DNA of 64,000 nucleotides from Nocardia abscessus NBRC 100374 (GTDB lineage Bacteria > Actinomycetota > Actinomycetes > Mycobacteriales > Mycobacteriaceae). The stretch's first letter is position 1. Every line of letters starts with the position of its first letter. A program made the translations under genes and the position numbers. The notes under the pieces are model-generated. The model was given only the letters and a program-made list of their open reading frames with translations. It had not been told where the DNA came from and did not search any database. This document shows, in pieces, positions 1-8,484 of this stretch. Where the stretch lies: positions 186,001 through 250,000 of the forward strand of contig NZ_BAFP01000139.1 of NCBI RefSeq assembly GCF_000308455.1, read 5' to 3'.

Positions 1-73
1 AGGCTCACTGAACCAACGACACCTAACGCCGCCAACGCTTGACAACGACACCCATCGCACGCTAGTTCGATGC

Positions 74-99
74 GAGTACATGGAGTTACCCATGTACTC
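74..99. promoter_or_regulatory. Perfect 10-bp inverted repeat downstream of pssA
   Basis: GAGTACATGG at 74-83 and CCATGTACTC at 90-99 form a perfect inverted repeat around a 6-base spacer. It lies 27 bases beyond the pssA stop. There is no T tract, so it looks more like a protein-binding operator for a gene to the left of the window than an intrinsic terminator, although a terminator role is possible. Nothing else is recognisable in bases 1-125. Confidence 0.5.
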
Positions 100-125
100 A
101 CGAAACCAGTTGTCTCCTGGAAGAG

Positions 126-1049
126 CTACAAAAGATCCGAACTCGGTGGCGGATGACCGTTCTGGCGCTGCTTCGCACCAGGGCGGCGCAGTCGCAGACG
201 AGCCGACGAGCCACGGATGGCCGGTCGCCGGATCGCCGGAAGCCGCCGGTCGGCCCGGCGTTGCGCCCGGCGTTCGGCGGGTTTGTGTGTCCAGGTCTCC
301 GGACGCGCGGCCACCCAGCGCTGGGAATGCCAGGCGAACGGGATATGACCCAGGTACAGCGCGACCAGCACCAGCAGCAGCACGATCGGATAGGTGACCA
401 GCGCCGCCGCGGCGAGCGCGACCAGCACCAGCAGTCCCGCCGCCGCCTGCGGCGCCACCGACACCGACTTCATGGCGAGCGTCGGAATGGTGCTGACGCA
501 CAGCGCGGCGGCGAACACCGTCCACGCCGCGACCTCGTAGAAGCCGACCCACCAGCCGTCGCCGAACTGCACGAACAGCGCCACCGGCACCATCGCGATG
601 AGCGCACCGGCCGGAGCGGGCACGCCGACGAAGTACTCGCGCGCCCAATCCGGCCGGGTGTCGTCGTCCATCAGGGTGTTGAACCGGGCCAGGCGCAGCA
701 CGATGCTGACCGCGAACAGCAGCGCGACGATCCATCCCACGCTGTTGCTGCTGAGCAGGGTCACATACAGGACGAGCGCGGGGGCGACGCCGAAGGAGAT
801 GGCATCCGACAGCGAATCCAGCTCGGCGCCCATCTTCGTGGTGGCGTCCAGCATCCTGGCCAGCCTGCCGTCGAGGGTGTCCAGCACGGCCGCCGCGCCG
901 ATCATGGCCAGCGCGATATCGAGCTCGCCGTCGAGGCCGAACTTCACCGACGAGAGCCCGGAGCACAGCGCCAGGATGGTGACGATGCTGGGCAGCAGGC
1001 GGATGCTCCGCCGCCGGCGCCGCTGGGTGGGTGCCGCCGCTTCCATCAC
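126..1049 (-). CDS. pssA: CDP-diacylglycerol--serine O-phosphatidyltransferase
   Basis: This membrane enzyme joins CDP-diacylglycerol and serine to give phosphatidylserine, the precursor of phosphatidylethanolamine. The CDP-alcohol phosphatidyltransferase signature is complete: D60-G61, A64-R65, G74, D78 and D82 at the canonical spacing. Several hydrophobic segments follow, then a basic Arg-rich tail. The start is GTG 1049 or the next codon, ATG 1046; either overlaps the psd stop (GTGA), so translation is probably coupled. The psd-pssA order matches Rv0437c-Rv0436c of M. tuberculosis. Function is confident from motif and context. Confidence 0.95.
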   Translation of the reverse strand: MMEAAAPTQRRRRRSIRLLPSIVTILALCSGLSSVKFGLDGELDIALAMIGAAAVLDTLDGRLARMLDATTKMGAELDSLSDAISFGVAPALVLYVTLLSSNSVGWIVALLFAVSIVLRLARFNTLMDDDTRPDWAREYFVGVPAPAGALIAMVPVALFVQFGDGWWVGFYEVAAWTVFAAALCVSTIPTLAMKSVSVAPQAAAGLLVLVALAAAALVTYPIVLLLVLVALYLGHIPFAWHSQRWVAARPETWTHKPAERRAQRRADRRLPAIRRPAIRGSSARLRLRRPGAKQRQNGHPPPSSDLL

Positions 1050-1774
1050 GAGTCGGCGGTTGAGCCGAGCACGGCGAGCACGGTCTCGCCGCCGATCGTG
1101 CGCTGACCGGGCTGCACGAGTAGTTCGGTGCCCGGCGGGAAGTACGTGTCGACCCGCGAGCCGAAGCGGATCAGGCCGTAGGTGTCGCCGATGGTCAGCA
1201 CGTCGCCGACCTGGGCGTCACAGACGATGCGCCGCGCGAGCAGTCCGGCGATCTGCACCACGACCACCCGGCTGCCCTCCGGCGTCTCCAGGACCATGGT
1301 GTTGCGCTCGTTCACCGAACTCGCCTCGGGCAGGTCCGCGGAACGGAATTGGCCGGGCTGGTGCAGCACCGTGCGCACGATGCCGGAGACCGGCGTGCGC
1401 TGCACGTGCACGTCGAGCACGGACAAGAAGATGCTGACCCGGGGCAGCGGCTCGTCGCCGAGACCGAGCTCGGCGGGGGGAGCGGCGGTGTCGACCAGGG
1501 CGATCTCGCCATCGGCGGGGGCGACCACGACGCCCGGCCGGTTCGGCGGCACGCGATGCGGATGACGGAAGAAGGTCGCGCACGCCGCCGCGGCGAACAG
1601 ACTCGTGCGCCGCACCCATCTGCGCTTGCCGCCGACGACGGCGACCGCGAGGGGCGCGGCGACGAACGGGAGCCCGGCGGGATGCAACGGAGGGATCGCG
1701 TTGCGGACCAGGTCGACGACGTGGCCGACTCCGGTTCGTTCAGGCGTGCCGGGCGGGGTGGGACGGCGGGCCAC
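1046..1774 (-). CDS. psd: Phosphatidylserine decarboxylase proenzyme
   Basis: It decarboxylates phosphatidylserine to phosphatidylethanolamine. The protein is the short actinobacterial form (242 residues), with an N-terminal hydrophobic stretch. A Phe-Gly-Ser motif about 37 residues from the C-terminus marks where self-cleavage creates the pyruvoyl cofactor. The chosen GTG at 1774 follows AAAGAGGAG closely and gives an N-terminus (V-A-R-R-P) like the mycobacterial protein; an ATG at 1819 would add 15 residues. It is the first gene of the psd-pssA operon and overlaps pssA by 4 bases. Confidence 0.93.
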   Translation of the reverse strand: MARRPTPPGTPERTGVGHVVDLVRNAIPPLHPAGLPFVAAPLAVAVVGGKRRWVRRTSLFAAAACATFFRHPHRVPPNRPGVVVAPADGEIALVDTAAPPAELGLGDEPLPRVSIFLSVLDVHVQRTPVSGIVRTVLHQPGQFRSADLPEASSVNERNTMVLETPEGSRVVVVQIAGLLARRIVCDAQVGDVLTIGDTYGLIRFGSRVDTYFPPGTELLVQPGQRTIGGETVLAVLGSTADS

Positions 1775-1877
1775 AGGCTCCTCTTTCGTGCTCGATACAA
1801 ACGGGTTGCGCTTCCTCAACGATAGGACGGGCGCAAGCGTTCACACCTTACGGGAAGGGAGCCTGTGGCACGCGGGG

Positions 1878-2150
1878 TCAGGACCTGACTCGGGCCCCCG
1901 TGACCAGTCGAACCAGGAACAGCAGGATGACCGCGCCGCCCAGGCAGGTGAAGAAGCTGAACCAGAGCCCGGCGCCCTCGACGTCGACTCCGAACAGCCT
2001 CAACAGGAACCCACCGAGCAGACCACCGACCACCCCGACGACGATATTCAGCAGAATGCCCTGCTGGGCGTCCGTCTTCATGATCTTGCTGGCGATCCAT
2101 CCGGCCAGACCGCCGATGATGATCCATCCGATAATCCCGAGACCGAGCAT
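1878..2150 (-). CDS. GlsB/YeaQ/YmgE family small membrane protein
   Basis: The 90-residue protein is almost entirely hydrophobic, with about three transmembrane helices rich in Gly (the G-G-L-A-G-W and V-G-G-L-L-G-G repeats), as in the transglycosylase-associated YeaQ/YmgE family. That family is linked to general stress, but no biochemical role is established. The start at ATG 2150 has GAGGAC five bases upstream; a longer reading frame to 2411 lacks family character. It is a monocistronic gene oriented towards psd. Confidence 0.85.
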   Translation of the reverse strand: MLGLGIIGWIIIGGLAGWIASKIMKTDAQQGILLNIVVGVVGGLLGGFLLRLFGVDVEGAGLWFSFFTCLGGAVILLFLVRLVTGARVRS

Positions 2151-2257
2151 GGTGTCCTCGCATCCTAGTTGGGCCACGCCTCGTGCAGCAGTGGCGTGCT
2201 CCGTCGAGATACCCAGCGATTGTCGAAATACGCGCGGCGAATTAGCGACTTTCGGGC

Positions 2258-2299
2258 TAATATGAGGAAGCCTCATGTCTATCCACCGATGGACATGAG
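2258..2299 (+). promoter_or_regulatory. fabH leader with -10-like box and inverted repeats
   Basis: TAATAT at 2258-2263 resembles a -10 element; no good -35 is seen. It is followed by ATGAGG/CCTCAT (2262-2276) and by the 8-bp repeat CTCATGTC (2272-2279) / GACATGAG (2292-2299) with a 12-base loop. The repeats lie about 70 bases before the fabH start and could be an operator or a leader hairpin. Assignment is by inspection only. Confidence 0.4.
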
Positions 2300-2370
2300 C
2301 TGATGAGGGACCGATTTCGATGCTTCGGGGAACACCCGGCGGCGCCGCCGCAGGTACATAGGAGACGCAG

Positions 2371-3399
2371 ATGGCTGCTCGAATCGCCCAGACCACCGGG
2401 GCTGAGCACACGGCGCTTCTCGGGCTCGGCGTTTACCGCCCTGCTCGAGTGGTCACCAACGACGAGGTGGCAGGTCCGATCAACTCCAGCGACGAGTGGA
2501 TCCGCACCAGGTCGGGCATCAAGACACGGCGGTTCGCCGACGAATCGGAGACGATTCAGAGCATGAGCGTCGCGGCCGCGCGCGGCGCGCTGGAATCCTC
2601 GGGCCTCGCGGTCGACCAAGTCGATTGCGTGATCGTTGCTACCTCGACCCATCTGTTGCTGACGCCGGCGGCCGCGCCGCGCATCGCCACCGAACTCGGC
2701 ATGAACGGCGCCGCCGCCTTCGACGTCTCGGCCGGCTGCGCGGGCTTCTGCCACTCGATCGCGCTGGCATCGGATCTGGTCCGCGCGGGTACCGCCGCAC
2801 ACGTGCTCGTGATCGGCGTGGAGAAGCTGACGAACACGGTCAACCCCACCGACCGCTCCACCGCCTTCCTTTTCGCCGACGGCGCGGGCGCGGTGATCGT
2901 AGGGCCCGCCGACGAGCCGGGCATCGGCCCCACCGTGTGGGGCTCGGACGGCACCCAGCACCACGCCATCCGGCAGGACAAGGACTGGATGGAGTACTTC
3001 CACGAGATCGATGAGAAGGGCCTGGAGGCGGTGCGGCCGTATCTGGCCATGGAAGGCACCGCGGTGTTCCGGTGGGCCGCGCATTCGCTGGAGAAGGTGT
3101 GCCGGGACGCCATCGACCGCGCCGGCCTGTCTCCGGAGGACCTGGACGCGATGATCCCGCACCAGGCCAACGGCCGCATCATCGAGATCATGGCCCGGGT
3201 GCTGAAGCTGCCCGAGCACTGCGCGCTCGCCAACGACATCGAGGACGCGGGCAACACCTCCGCCGCCTCGATCCCGCTGGCGATGGAGGCGCTGCTGCGC
3301 AAGGGCGAGTCCAAGCCGGGCGACACGGCCCTGCTCATCGCGTTCGGCGCGGGCCTCTCCTACGCGGCGCAGGTTGTGAACCTGCCCAACTGGAAGTAA
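2371..3399 (+). CDS. fabH: 3-oxoacyl-ACP synthase III (KAS III)
   Basis: KAS III condenses an acyl-CoA primer with malonyl-ACP. In mycobacteria and relatives it links FAS-I products to the FAS-II/mycolic acid pathway. The catalytic triad is intact: C123 in S-A-G-C-A-G-F, H264 in I-P-H-Q-A-N, and N295 in A-G-N-T-S-A. Length (342) and sequence closely resemble M. tuberculosis FabH. ATG 2371 follows AGGAGACGCAG. The gene is alone, with a hairpin terminator downstream. I infer that it is the housekeeping FabH, because no other copy is in view. Confidence 0.93.
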   Translation: MAARIAQTTGAEHTALLGLGVYRPARVVTNDEVAGPINSSDEWIRTRSGIKTRRFADESETIQSMSVAAARGALESSGLAVDQVDCVIVATSTHLLLTPAAAPRIATELGMNGAAAFDVSAGCAGFCHSIALASDLVRAGTAAHVLVIGVEKLTNTVNPTDRSTAFLFADGAGAVIVGPADEPGIGPTVWGSDGTQHHAIRQDKDWMEYFHEIDEKGLEAVRPYLAMEGTAVFRWAAHSLEKVCRDAIDRAGLSPEDLDAMIPHQANGRIIEIMARVLKLPEHCALANDIEDAGNTSAASIPLAMEALLRKGESKPGDTALLIAFGAGLSYAAQVVNLPNWK

Positions 3400-3411
3400 C
3401 GCCGCACTCGC

Positions 3412-3447
3412 CGCGGTGCTGTCACGGCCTCCCGTGACAGCACCGCG
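3412..3447. terminator. Bidirectional terminator between fabH and the SRPBCC gene
   Basis: A perfect 16-bp GC-rich inverted repeat (3412-3427 and 3432-3447, 4-base loop) lies between two convergent genes. There is no U tract, which is common for actinobacterial terminators. Confidence 0.75.
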
Positions 3448-3483
3448 TCACGCGTGTCCGACGGCGAAGTCGCCGCGCGGGCC

Positions 3484-3939
3484 TCAGGCGCCCGCCTCGA
3501 CCGCCGTCTTGATCTTGCCCAGCGTCTCGTTCATGCCGCGCACCAGCTGCTCCTCGAACGAGAGCTCACCGCCGAGCACAGCCTCGATCGCCTTGCGGGA
3601 GAACCAGGTGGTGCCGTTGGGCACATCCCGCCGCTCGATCAGCCGCGTGCCCGACTCGGTCGGCTCCAGGGTGTAGCTCCACACCGTCCGGTTCTCGGTG
3701 ACCCGGAAGGCGAACGCCTGGTTCGGCTCGAAACGCACGATCCGGGAGGTGGTCGGCCAGTATTTTTTGCCGTCGCGATTGAGGTTGACCGTCCAGGTGC
3801 CCGCCCGGAGCGAGCCGAGCGCCACCATGCGCACACATTGCGGGCTGAACTCCGGCATCCGCTTCAGATCGGAGACCACCGCCCACACCCGCTCAGGGGG
3901 TGCGGCGATGTCGATGGTGGCTTCGAGATTCTTCGGCAA
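3484..3939 (-). CDS. SRPBCC family (START-like) protein
   Basis: The 151-residue protein has the polyketide cyclase/dehydrase (START-like) fold pattern: an N-terminal strand with I-D-I-A-A-P-P-E-R-V-W and a C-terminal long helix ending in T-L-G-K-I-K. Such proteins bind lipids or polyketides in a helix-grip cavity; the ligand here cannot be told. TTG 3939 is preferred because GGAGG sits five bases upstream and the domain starts at once; an ATG at 4008 would add 23 residues of low-complexity sequence. It converges on fabH. Confidence 0.8.
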   Translation of the reverse strand: MPKNLEATIDIAAPPERVWAVVSDLKRMPEFSPQCVRMVALGSLRAGTWTVNLNRDGKKYWPTTSRIVRFEPNQAFAFRVTENRTVWSYTLEPTESGTRLIERRDVPNGTTWFSRKAIEAVLGGELSFEEQLVRGMNETLGKIKTAVEAGA

Positions 3940-4146
3940 CGCTGCCTCCGGGATACGAGCGACGGACCGATGGCCGGTTGTCCGAACGCGTGTGGACGAT
4001 GCGCGCACATTTTAGACGGGAAGACAGCTACGTCACATTTCGCTACCGACGCACCGGCCGCTGTAATGCGCGGCGGACAATCACAGATAGATGAAGCAAC
4101 AGACACTGCCTCCAACTTTCGGCGTCCCAACGTGAGGTGATCGGCC

Positions 4147-4344
4147 GTGAAACTGCGCTCCCTGCTGCATCTTCGACCCGCGGACCAGGTTCCGCTACTG
4201 CCCGCCGTCGAGCCCGAGAACAGGCGAAGAACCCGCGGCGCGTCGGCATTCCCGCGCACCGCCCGCGCGGCCGCACAGGAAGAACGTCTGGAGCGCCTGC
4301 TCACTCCGCGTGAGCTCGATCTCGTCCGGCATCATCGGCTCTGA
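4147..4344 (+). CDS. Small hypothetical protein (65 aa)
   Basis: I do not recognise it. It is Arg/Leu-rich (about a fifth Arg) with no membrane segment or Cys pair. The C-terminal half is predicted to be a charged helix. GTG 4147 follows GAGGTGA with six bases of spacing, and codon use is like that of the neighbours, which supports expression. It ends 53 bases before the response regulator-flavoprotein gene and may be co-transcribed with it. Confidence 0.5.
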   Translation: MKLRSLLHLRPADQVPLLPAVEPENRRRTRGASAFPRTARAAAQEERLERLLTPRELDLVRHHRL

Positions 4345-4397
4345 GCCGTGGGCGAACGCCCACGACAGACCGCATCGACAGGCTCCATACTCGTCAG

Positions 4398-6065
4398 GTG
4401 AGTTCTCCCGCTGCTACGAAACCGGCCATCCTGAGCGTCGATGACGATCCGGGCGTTTCCCGGGCGGTCGTCCGCGACCTGCGCCGCCGTTACGGCGCCG
4501 AATACCGGATTCTGCGCGCGGAGTCGGGTGCGCAGGCGCTGGAGGCGCTGCGCGAGATGAAGCTGCGCGGGCAGCCGGTCGCGGTGTTGATCGCCGACTA
4601 CCGGATGCCGGGCATGGACGGCATCGAATTCTTGGAGCAGGCGATGGACCTGCATCCCTACGCGCGCCGCGTGCTGCTGACCGCCTACGCCGACACCAAC
4701 GCCGCGATCGACGCGATCAACGTCGTCGACCTGGACCATTACCTGCTCAAGCCGTGGGACCCGCCGGAGGAGAAGCTCTACCCGGTGCTGGACGGCCTGT
4801 TGGAGGCCTGGCGCGGCAGCGAGCATCGGCCGGTCACCGAGACCAAGGTGGTCGGCAATCGCTGGTCGCCCCGGTCGTCACAGGTGCGCGAATTCCTGGC
4901 CCGTAACCAGCTGCCCTACCGGTGGTACCTGGCCGACGAGCCGGAGGGCGCGCGCCTGCTGGAGGCGGCGGGGGCCGACCCCGAGCGCTGTCCGGTGGTG
5001 ATCACCTCGGCGGGCGAGGCGCTCGTGCAGCCCTCCGACAGTGAACTGGCCCGGAACGTCGGCCTGACCGTCGCCGCGGCCGGCGAGTTCTACGACCTGA
5101 TCGTGGTCGGCGGCGGTCCCGCCGGTCTGGGCGCGGCGGTCTACGGCGCGTCCGAGGGCCTGCGCACCGTGCTCGTGGAACGGACCGCGACCGGCGGGCA
5201 GGCGGGGCAGAGCTCGCGCATCGAGAACTACCTGGGCTTCCCCGACGGCCTGTCCGGCGCCCAGCTGGCCGACCGGGCGCGGCGGCAGGCCGCGAAGTTC
5301 GGCGCCGAGGTGGTCACCACGCGCGAGGTGGTCGCGCTGGAGGTGAACGGGTCCGCGCGCACCGTGCGGTTCGCCGACGGCGGCAGCCTGTGCGCGCACA
5401 CGGTGATCATCGCGACCGGCGTCGACTACCGCCGCCATCCGGCGCCGGGCGTCGACGATTTCACCGGGCGCGGCGTGTACTACGGCTCGGCCATGACCGA
5501 GGCGTCCGAGTGCGCCGATCACGAGGTCTACATCGTGGGCGGCGCGAACTCCGCGGGCCAGGCCGCGGTGTTCCTGTCCCGCAACGCGCGCACCGTGCAC
5601 CTGCTGGTCCGGGCGGATTCGCTGGAGCAGTCCATGTCGCACTATCTGATCCAGCAGATCGCGCAGATCGGCAACATCCAGGTGCACACCAACACCGAGG
5701 TGGTCGCCGCCGACGGCGCCGATCACCTGCAACAGATCGTGCTGCGCGACAACCGGACCGGCGCCGAGGAGAAGGCCGACGCGGAGCGGCTGTTCCTGTT
5801 CATCGGCGCCGCGCCGCAGACCGAGTGGCTCGACGGTGTCGTCACCCGCGACGACGCGGGTTACGTGCTCGCCGGGCCGGACCTGATGGTCGACGGCGCA
5901 CGCCCCGCGGGCTGGGAGCTGTCCCGGCCACCGCACCATCTGGAGACGAGCGTGCCCGGCGTGTTCGTGGCGGGCGACGTGCACGCCGAGTCGGCCAAGC
6001 GCGTCGCCTCCGCCGTCGGCGAGGGCGCGATGGCCGTCATGCTCGTCCACCGTTATCTCGCCTGA
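4398..6065 (+). CDS. Response regulator fused to thioredoxin-reductase-like flavoprotein
   Basis: Residues 10-125 are a receiver domain with all key positions: acidic pocket D15-D16, phospho-acceptor D67, T95 and K118. A roughly 70-residue linker domain resembling a Cys-less glutaredoxin follows. From about residue 230 there is a two-dinucleotide-domain reductase with G-G-G-P-A-G for FAD, a second G-G-A-N-S-A-G for NAD(P)H, and a C-terminal G-D-V-H-A-E-S-A-K. Where thioredoxin reductases have Cys-x-x-Cys, between the two binding motifs, this protein has G-S-A-M-T-E-A-S, so disulfide reduction by the usual route is impossible. GTG start at 4398. Thirteen bases separate it from the kinase gene; the kinase is the obvious phosphodonor (inference). 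Confidence 0.9.
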   Translation: MSSPAATKPAILSVDDDPGVSRAVVRDLRRRYGAEYRILRAESGAQALEALREMKLRGQPVAVLIADYRMPGMDGIEFLEQAMDLHPYARRVLLTAYADTNAAIDAINVVDLDHYLLKPWDPPEEKLYPVLDGLLEAWRGSEHRPVTETKVVGNRWSPRSSQVREFLARNQLPYRWYLADEPEGARLLEAAGADPERCPVVITSAGEALVQPSDSELARNVGLTVAAAGEFYDLIVVGGGPAGLGAAVYGASEGLRTVLVERTATGGQAGQSSRIENYLGFPDGLSGAQLADRARRQAAKFGAEVVTTREVVALEVNGSARTVRFADGGSLCAHTVIIATGVDYRRHPAPGVDDFTGRGVYYGSAMTEASECADHEVYIVGGANSAGQAAVFLSRNARTVHLLVRADSLEQSMSHYLIQQIAQIGNIQVHTNTEVVAADGADHLQQIVLRDNRTGAEEKADAERLFLFIGAAPQTEWLDGVVTRDDAGYVLAGPDLMVDGARPAGWELSRPPHHLETSVPGVFVAGDVHAESAKRVASAVGEGAMAVMLVHRYLA

Positions 6066-6078
6066 TCAGGAGGCCGCA

Positions 6079-7581
6079 ATGACTTCGAACCAGACCGCGG
6101 ACCGCAGCAGCAGGCTGGTGTGCGACCCCGCCGAGCTGCGCACCCTGTTCCTGTTCGAGAAACTGAACGACGAGCAACTGGAATGGCTGTGCGCCGACGG
6201 CCGGATCGAGACCATCGAACCCGGTCTCGTCTTCCGCGAAGGCGAACCGGCCACCTGCTTCTACGTGCTGATGGACGGCGAGGTGGTGCTCACCAAACAG
6301 TCCGCGGGCGCGGAGATCGAGCTGGTCCGCACCGAGCACCACGGCTCCTACGCGGGCGCGTGGATGTCCTATATCGGCGACAAGGTCGAGCAGACCTACA
6401 ACGGCTCGATGTACGTGACGCGACCGTCGCGGTTCTACGTGCTGGACGCCGAGGTCTTCGCCCGGATGATGCACGAGTGGTTCCCGATGGCGGTGCACCT
6501 GCTCGAGGGCGTGTTCTTCGGCAACCGCAACACCAACGCGCGCATCGGCGAGCGCGAACGGCTGCTCGCGCTCGGTTCACTGTCGGCGGGTCTCACCCAC
6601 GAGCTGAACAATCCGGCCGCCGCGGCGGTGCGCGCCACCGCAGGCCTGCGCGAACGAGTCGCCGGCATGCGGCACAAGCTCGCGATGATGGCGGAGGGCA
6701 AGTTCGATCCGTCCTCCCTCGGCGCCTTGGTGCGCCTCCAGGAGGAGGCGGCCGCCCAGGTCGCGAAGGCGCCGGAACTCTCGCCCATGGAGGCCGCCGA
6801 CCGGGAGGACCTGCTCGGCGAATGGCTGGAGGAGCACGGCATCGCCGACGGCTGGAACCTCGCGCCGAACTTCGTCCAGGCCGGCTTCGACACCGACTGG
6901 CTGGAGCGCGTGGCCGCCACGCTGGAAGGCGCTCCGGAACAGGTGTTCCAAGGCGCCGTCCGCTGGCTGAACTACACCATCGAGACCGAGTTGCTGATGA
7001 ACGAGATCGGCGATTCGACCACGCGGATCTCCTCGCTGGTCGGCGCCGCGAAGCAGTACTCGCAGATGGACCGGGCGCCGTTCCAGGTGGTCGACATCCA
7101 CGAACTGCTCGACAGCACGCTGGTGATGCTCAGCCGCAAGATCGGTGACGGGGTGCGCGTGGTCAAGGAGTACGACCGCACCCTGCCCCAGGTGCCCTGC
7201 TACGCCGCCGAGCTCAACCAGGTGTGGACCAACTTGATCGACAACGCGGTGTACGCGATGAACGGCGAAGGCACCTTGAGCATCCGCACCAGGCACGAGA
7301 ACGACTGCGCGGTCGTGGAGATCGGCGACACCGGCTCCGGCATCTCGCCGGAGGCGCGCAACCGGATCTTCGAACCGTTCTTCACCACCAAGCCGATGGG
7401 CGAGGGCACCGGGCTCGGACTGGACATCTCGTTCCGCATCGTGGTCAACAAGCACGACGGCGACATCCGGGTGGACTCCGAGCCGGGCGACACCAGGTTC
7501 AGCGTCCGGCTGCCGCTGCACCGCCCCGGACAGGAGCAGATCGACGGCGCCACCGCGGCGAACACGGAAGGACAATCATGA
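6079..7581 (+). CDS. Cyclic-nucleotide-domain sensor histidine kinase
   Basis: Residues about 20-135 are a cyclic nucleotide-binding (Crp/Fnr-like) domain. A DHp segment follows with phospho-accepting H174 in T-H-E-L-N-N-P. After a long helical insert comes a GHKL ATPase with N box N-L-I-D-N-A, G1 D-T-G-S-G-I, F box F-E-P-F-F-T-T-K and G2 G-T-G-L-G-L. It has no transmembrane segment, so it senses something cytoplasmic. It lies between the receiver-flavoprotein gene (13 bases upstream) and the zinc finger gene, which it overlaps by 4 bases. I infer that it phosphorylates D67 of the flavoprotein's receiver domain. Confidence 0.9.
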   Translation: MTSNQTADRSSRLVCDPAELRTLFLFEKLNDEQLEWLCADGRIETIEPGLVFREGEPATCFYVLMDGEVVLTKQSAGAEIELVRTEHHGSYAGAWMSYIGDKVEQTYNGSMYVTRPSRFYVLDAEVFARMMHEWFPMAVHLLEGVFFGNRNTNARIGERERLLALGSLSAGLTHELNNPAAAAVRATAGLRERVAGMRHKLAMMAEGKFDPSSLGALVRLQEEAAAQVAKAPELSPMEAADREDLLGEWLEEHGIADGWNLAPNFVQAGFDTDWLERVAATLEGAPEQVFQGAVRWLNYTIETELLMNEIGDSTTRISSLVGAAKQYSQMDRAPFQVVDIHELLDSTLVMLSRKIGDGVRVVKEYDRTLPQVPCYAAELNQVWTNLIDNAVYAMNGEGTLSIRTRHENDCAVVEIGDTGSGISPEARNRIFEPFFTTKPMGEGTGLGLDISFRIVVNKHDGDIRVDSEPGDTRFSVRLPLHRPGQEQIDGATAANTEGQS

Positions 7582-7931
7582 CCGAGCAACTCGCGGGCAT
7601 CGATCCCGCCGTCGCACCCAGCGGTCCCGGCTGCGCGGAGTGCGAGCAGAACTCCGGCTGGTGGGTGCATCTGCGCCGCTGCGCCCAGTGCGGGCATGTC
7701 GGCTGCTGCGACACCTCCCCCGCGCAGCACGCGACCGGTCACGCGAAGAGCACCGGTCACCCGTTCATCCAGAGTTTCGAGCCGGGTGAGGACTGGTACT
7801 ACAACTTCGAGACCGGAGAGATGTACACCGGCGGACCGGAATTGGCGCCACCGCACAGTCATCCGGCTGATCAGGGCGTGCCGGGCCCGCGCGGGCGCGT
7901 TCCGGCGGATTGGCAGGCACACATTCACTGA
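7578..7931 (+). CDS. UBP-type zinc finger protein
   Basis: The 117-residue protein carries C19-x2-C22, a C-x2-C pair followed by G-H-V-G-C-C, then several His in T-G-H-A-K-S-T-G-H-P. This is the ligand set of the UBP (ZnF-UBP) finger, which in eukaryotes binds ubiquitin C-termini; bacterial versions have no known partner. A W-Y-Y-N segment and a His/Pro-rich tail follow. Its ATG overlaps the kinase stop, so it is the third member of this signalling operon. Confidence 0.88.
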   Translation: MTEQLAGIDPAVAPSGPGCAECEQNSGWWVHLRRCAQCGHVGCCDTSPAQHATGHAKSTGHPFIQSFEPGEDWYYNFETGEMYTGGPELAPPHSHPADQGVPGPRGRVPADWQAHIH

Positions 7932-8003
7932 TCCCGGCGGAACCGGTACGCTGCTGCGAACGCCGGGGCCTCCGGCACCGAGATCCACCCGGGAAAGCAC
8001 GGT

Positions 8004-8444
8004 ATGAAACGAACTTCCGCCATCGTCCTGGCCGTCGGGACGGTGGGTTTCCTGCTGGCAGGCTGCGGCGGAGCGGACGAGTCCACCGACGCGAACGGAT
8101 TGCGCAAGGGCTCCGCGAGCGCGACCACGTCCGCCTCGGCCGCGCGCACCACGACCGCTCCCGACACCGCTACTCCGGATACCCCGGCGAACACGGAGGA
8201 GCCGGCCACGACGAACCAGAGCGATCCCTCGCTCGGCCCGGCGTCCAGCACCACCTGCGGTGAATTCCGGAAGCTGGACACCGACGGCGAGAAGGCGCTG
8301 ATCGAGCAGATCCTCGCGGAGAACCCGGGCGGCCCGTTCGACGGCAGCCCGAACGTCGCGCTGGGCACCGCCAAGCTGGTGTGCCTGTCGCCGAGCGTCG
8401 CAGGCACCTCGGTCGCGATCGCCGCCGGAATCGTGAAGAAGTAG
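8004..8444 (+). CDS. Putative lipoprotein
   Basis: The N-terminus has two basic residues, a hydrophobic core and the lipobox L-A-G-C at about residue 20, so it should be exported and lipidated. A Ser/Thr/Ala/Pro-rich linker (to about residue 80) precedes a 65-residue folded region with two Cys that could pair. It resembles uncharacterised Nocardia and mycobacterial lipoproteins; no function can be assigned. It follows the zinc finger gene by 72 bases and precedes the AAA ATPase gene by 40. Confidence 0.8.
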   Translation: MKRTSAIVLAVGTVGFLLAGCGGADESTDANGLRKGSASATTSASAARTTTAPDTATPDTPANTEEPATTNQSDPSLGPASSTTCGEFRKLDTDGEKALIEQILAENPGGPFDGSPNVALGTAKLVCLSPSVAGTSVAIAAGIVKK

Positions 8445-8484
8445 GCGGACGACCCCTCCTCCACGGGCCGCGGAACGATGAACC

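Noticed and set aside
80-397. 105-codon frame on the plus strand at the left end
   Set aside because: Its codons are antisense to the 3' part of pssA, the product is Pro/Arg/Ala low-complexity sequence, and there is no ribosome site.
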